Shown here piece by piece: positions 14,328 to 17,024 of a stretch of DNA of 17,024 nt (within the stretch, counting starts at the first letter, position 1; each line of letters opens with the position of its first letter). A program made the translations under genes and the position numbers. Under the pieces are notes generated by a model. That model did not search any database. It was given only the letters and a program-made list of their open reading frames with translations, and was not told the DNA's origin. This stretch comes from Candidatus Bathyarchaeota archaeon (GTDB lineage: Archaea > Thermoproteota > Bathyarchaeia > Bathyarchaeales > Bathyarchaeaceae), in assembly GCA_029879825.1 (NCBI GenBank), contig JAOUPL010000017.1:1-17024 (forward strand). Direction: 5' to 3'.

Positions 14328-15896
14328 ATGGCTCCCCCAATACCCGAAGTAGCACCAGAAATAACGGTCGGCGTTATTGCAGCTATAACAGCATTCTTGA
14401 CCATAAGCATTCTTTTGGGTTATTTAATGAGGAAAAAAGCTAAGAGTTTCGAGGAATGGTTGGTAGGCCGTGGAGACATCGGGCCTCTTGTGACTGGTTT
14501 TGCTTTGGTTGCAACCTATTTGAGCGGTTGGGCGATCTTTGGGAATGCCGGTTTGGGCTATGCTTATGGCTGGTCAGGTAGCTGGCTCATCGGTACAACC
14601 TCTGTGGCAGGCATAGCCCTATGTCTAGTAATTGGCTACAGAATGCGAAGGTACGTGGCATTTGGGACCCGAACGGTGCCAGAAATGCTAAGGGTAAGGT
14701 TTGAAAGCAGAACGGTGCAGGCGTTGGCTGGACTGGCAATGATTGTTCTCCTCATAGTCTACTCTGTGGGGCAATACAAGGCCATGGCAACGGTCTGGAC
14801 GATAACAACTAACACGCCCTTCTACGGAAGTCTACTCGCAACAGCAATCCTGGTGCTTGTATACTTGAGTGTTGGCGGATACACGGGCACCCAATGGGTT
14901 TCAGGTTTCCAAGGCGTTCTGTTAACAATTGTCGGCTGGACATTGGGCATAGCAGCCCTCATTTGGGCAGGGGGTCCGGCGGAAATCGCAGGAGCAATCG
15001 GAACCCAGACATTTACTTATCCTGGAGGAAACCAAACACAGATCTCCCTAAAGGACTACACGTTGCCTCTGCCTCCTCCGGAAGGTTTAGCTTTTCCAGG
15101 CGTGGATTATGTTGGAGTTGTGGTTGCAGTGTTCATGTTTCTCTTTATGGCAACAGGTTTTCCACATAACATAGCCCGTTTCTTGGGCACCCGAAAAATC
15201 ACTAAACGCGAGTATTGGATGATGTTGCCTATACTCGTTGTGGGCGGCTTAACCCCCCTATGGATTGGCGTTGTAGGACTTGCTGCCAGAACTGTCTGGG
15301 GCGACTCCCTAATGGCTACTAATCCACCCATATACGGTGACTCAGCGGCGGTCTATGCAAGTATAAGTGCCGGTGGCGTTCCGCTCGCATCCTTGTTTGC
15401 CGCAAGCGTTTTTGCAGCAGCTGTTGCAACTTTAGCGGGCATGGTTATGGTAATGGCCACCAACATAACACGGGACTTTATTCACAACGCTTATCCCAAG
15501 GCTTCTCCAAAGAAGCTGCTGCGGCTTACGAAACTGATGCTTATCCCATTCATAGCAATACCGTTATGGTGGACATTCACTTCGCCTCCACCCATTCTCT
15601 CGGAGTTTATGGCAGGCTCAGCCGTGGCTCAGGCTGGGATATTCTTTTTCGTTGTCGGAGTTTCAATGTACTGGAAGAGAGCAACGAAATGGGGCGCCAT
15701 ATCCACCATAATTTACGGATTAACCCTCACTATTCTTCATCCCAAAGCTTATGGAAAATTTGTTGGCCTGTACCATTGGGGTTACTGGGCATTGCTTCTA
15801 ATGTTCGGCGCAGCCTCGATTTATTTCATCATCAGCCTAGCCACCAAACCTGTTCCAGAAGAAAGACTCGAAAAACTGTTTCCTGCGCGCAAATGA
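14328..15896 (+). CDS. Sodium:solute symporter family (SSS/SLC5) transporter
   Basis: The 522-residue membrane protein has about 13 hydrophobic segments. The early SSS pattern is clear: SFEEWLVGRGDIGPLVTGFALVATYLSGWAIFGNAGLGYAYG (about 41-82). It is followed by TVPEMLRVRFESRTVQALAG and YLSVGGYTGTQWVSGFQG, which corresponds to the GG...TD..QG signature. Members import carboxylates, amino acids, sugars or vitamins with sodium. A basic loop follows helix 1 and the C-terminus is cytoplasmic and charged. GGGAGGAAG at 14313-14321 gives a strong ribosome site. The position opposite a PaaK-type ligase suggests an aromatic or short-chain carboxylate, but this is inference. Confidence 0.93.
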   Translation: MAPPIPEVAPEITVGVIAAITAFLTISILLGYLMRKKAKSFEEWLVGRGDIGPLVTGFALVATYLSGWAIFGNAGLGYAYGWSGSWLIGTTSVAGIALCLVIGYRMRRYVAFGTRTVPEMLRVRFESRTVQALAGLAMIVLLIVYSVGQYKAMATVWTITTNTPFYGSLLATAILVLVYLSVGGYTGTQWVSGFQGVLLTIVGWTLGIAALIWAGGPAEIAGAIGTQTFTYPGGNQTQISLKDYTLPLPPPEGLAFPGVDYVGVVVAVFMFLFMATGFPHNIARFLGTRKITKREYWMMLPILVVGGLTPLWIGVVGLAARTVWGDSLMATNPPIYGDSAAVYASISAGGVPLASLFAASVFAAAVATLAGMVMVMATNITRDFIHNAYPKASPKKLLRLTKLMLIPFIAIPLWWTFTSPPPILSEFMAGSAVAQAGIFFFVVGVSMYWKRATKWGAISTIIYGLTLTILHPKAYGKFVGLYHWGYWALLLMFGAASIYFIISLATKPVPEERLEKLFPARK

Positions 15897-16447
15897 AATT
15901 CTAGCAATTATTAGTGTCACGCCATTCTTACCTTAGCCACTCCGAAAAAAGCGCGCGCCCTAAAGACTACTACAACCTCTGAAACACCTGCCCACGCCTC
16001 AACTCAGCTTACAAGTGTTGTTGTTAGTCTTTTCCTAAGTTTGTTAACAACAACACGCAGCTTCCAGGTCAGCTGTCCATCCAAGAAAACACTCAGCCTA
16101 GAAGTGTTGTGGTGGTGAACAAAAATAGGAAAAAACCACCACAACTCCCAGTTTCCGGATCAGCTGCCTACCCCCGAAAACACTCAGTCTAGAACTAGTC
16201 ACTGAGGACTATGCGACAGCTACTTCCACATCAACCTCAGATGAACCGCCAAGCATCGAGTAAACATGCACACACGCACACTATGCAATGAAGAGCAAGG
16301 GTGAAGCGTTCTTCATGTGGTCACTGGAATAGGTTGTAAGTAAACAAGATTTTCATTGAACAGAATAATCCAGAACCTAAAGCGCGCGCATCCACAAGGT
16401 TTTCATTCTTAATCGAGCAAATAGTTTGAAGGCGGAGGGCTGTATAG
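15897..16447. other. 551-base intergenic region with repeats and two GCGCGC sites
   Basis: No credible gene is visible in either strand. It holds a GCGCGCGC tract (15951-15958), a tandem repeat with hairpins (about 15984-16211), a 14-base direct repeat ACAAG(A/G)TTTTCATT (16344-16357 and 16394-16407), and a second GCGCGCGC (16382-16389) between those two copies. A purine-rich ribosome site of the aminotransferase ends it. An unannotated RNA is possible. Confidence 0.6.
16002..16181. repeat. Tandem repeat, two units of about 90 bp with covarying hairpins
   Basis: Units start at ACTCAG (16002 and 16091); a third partial unit starts at 16182, and a 5' partial copy precedes (from about 15985). 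Unit 1 has a perfect 12-pair hairpin (16015-16026 with 16045-16056). Unit 2 has 11 pairs (16106-16116 with 16135-16145). At three aligned pairs both partners change (T-A to G-C twice, A-T to G-C). Flanks share CAG(C/T)TTCC and CAGCTG. The third unit has lost the long hairpin and has only TAGTC/GACTA. Confidence 0.8.
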
Positions 16448-17024
16448 TTGGAAGACAAATTTTCTGAGAGGACTCGAAGACTTCTTCCATCCAAATTTGC
16501 CGAAGTTAGGAGATTGGTGATGGAACGAACCGACATCATAAGGTTGGAGCTCGGAGAACCAGATTTTGACACTCCCCGACACATCAAAGAGGCGGCTATT
16601 CAAGCCATAAATGAAGGCTTCACCCACTACACCCCCACAGAAGGGCTCCTCGAACTTCGTGAAGCAGTGGCTAGAAAGCTTAAACGCGAAAATAGAATCG
16701 AGGCTGACCCAGAAACCGAGGTTCTAGTCACCGACGGAGGCTTAGGCGCAATCTACGCCGCCATCCAGTCCCTAGTCAACCCCGGCGATGAGGTTTTAGT
16801 TTTTGATCCTGCTTGGCCCAGATACCTTCAGAACGTGTTGCTCGTGGGCGGGGTTCCGAAACGCATTTTTTTGGAAGAAAAAGATGGTTTCGTTCCGGAT
16901 GTGGATGAAATTAAGAAGCATGTTACCAAAAAGACGAAACTTATCATATTGAATACCCCCAACAACCCTACTGGAGCAGTTGTGCCCAAAAACGTCATAG
17001 AGGAAATCGGCGATCTCGCCGTAG
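16448..17024 (+). CDS. Class I/II aminotransferase, N-terminal part (runs off right edge)
   Basis: The frame is open from TTG 16448 to the window end, 192 residues. It is a fold-type I PLP enzyme of the aspartate/aromatic aminotransferase group: RLELGEPDF (32-40), THYTPTEGLLELREAVA (59-75), TDGGLGAIYAAIQSLVNPGDEVLVFDPAWPRY (95-126) and IILNTPNNPTG (166-176), where the Asn contacts PLP. The PLP lysine lies beyond the edge. GGCGGAGGG at 16431-16439 is eight bases upstream of the TTG. Substrate cannot be told from this half. It is separated from the symporter by a long repeat-bearing gap and so is probably a separate transcript. Confidence 0.92.
   Translation, partial: MEDKFSERTRRLLPSKFAEVRRLVMERTDIIRLELGEPDFDTPRHIKEAAIQAINEGFTHYTPTEGLLELREAVARKLKRENRIEADPETEVLVTDGGLGAIYAAIQSLVNPGDEVLVFDPAWPRYLQNVLLVGGVPKRIFLEEKDGFVPDVDEIKKHVTKKTKLIILNTPNNPTGAVVPKNVIEEIGDLAV

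Noticed and set aside
16015..16056. Terminal inverted repeat of an insertion sequence
   Set aside because: The arms are only 18 bases apart, there is no transposase, and the unit is tandemly repeated.
15985..16211. CRISPR array
   Set aside because: Only two to three diverged units of about 90 bp, with no short exact repeats or regular unique spacers and no cas genes.

Overview
The window is archaeal, most likely Thermoproteota and possibly a Bathyarchaeia-type lineage (the phylum is an inference; no rRNA is present). It carries a proteasome beta subunit, TFE, aMBF1, Trm56 and archaeal-type HflX. It also has TATA boxes about 25-30 bases upstream of RNA starts, GGAGGTG-type ribosome binding sites, frequent TTG/GTG starts, and tRNAs with bulge-helix-bulge introns. 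Coding density is high and there is no sign of a mobile element.

Layout: 1-1328 (-) is the N-terminal part of a secreted, sequon-rich protein running off the left edge. It is divergent from a two-gene MacB/FtsX-type ABC exporter (1431-3277, +). A proteasome beta subunit (3316-3933, -) follows; its Thr1 position aligns to Ala. Next on the minus strand is a three-gene run reading from 5941 down to 4150: crotonase, a TIGR04076-like Cys-rich protein, and a beta-keto acid cleavage enzyme that has lost its N-terminal third. Then come a sirtuin (6154-6975), and aMBF1, HflX and Trm56 (7078-9413, +). HflX has no ATG/GTG/TTG in the right place and seems to start at ACG behind a near-perfect Shine-Dalgarno. 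TFE, an HD-domain protein and a DUF2110 protein overlap one another (9493-11306, +), and a DUF116 protein converges on them.

11978-12641 is a tRNA cluster: Val(UAC) without intron, Tyr(GUA) with two introns, and Ala(CGC) with two introns, one of them inside the D-stem. A phenylacetate-CoA ligase-type enzyme (12690-14033, -) is divergent from a 57-residue two-helix membrane protein and a sodium/solute symporter (14154-15896, +). The 551-base gap that follows holds a tandem repeat of about 90 bp whose two hairpins differ by compensatory base pairs. The window ends inside a class I/II aminotransferase (16448 onward).

How the genes fit together: the middle is information processing (transcription initiation, co-activator, ribosome-linked GTPase, tRNA modification, tRNAs). 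The flanks suggest use of organic or aromatic acids (CoA ligase plus symporter; PaaG-like crotonase plus a BKACE remnant). A short alternating GCGCGC element recurs in six intergenic gaps and is almost absent from genes.

The most unusual items are the two doubly interrupted tRNAs, the covarying tandem hairpins, the ACG-start HflX and the GCGCGC element.
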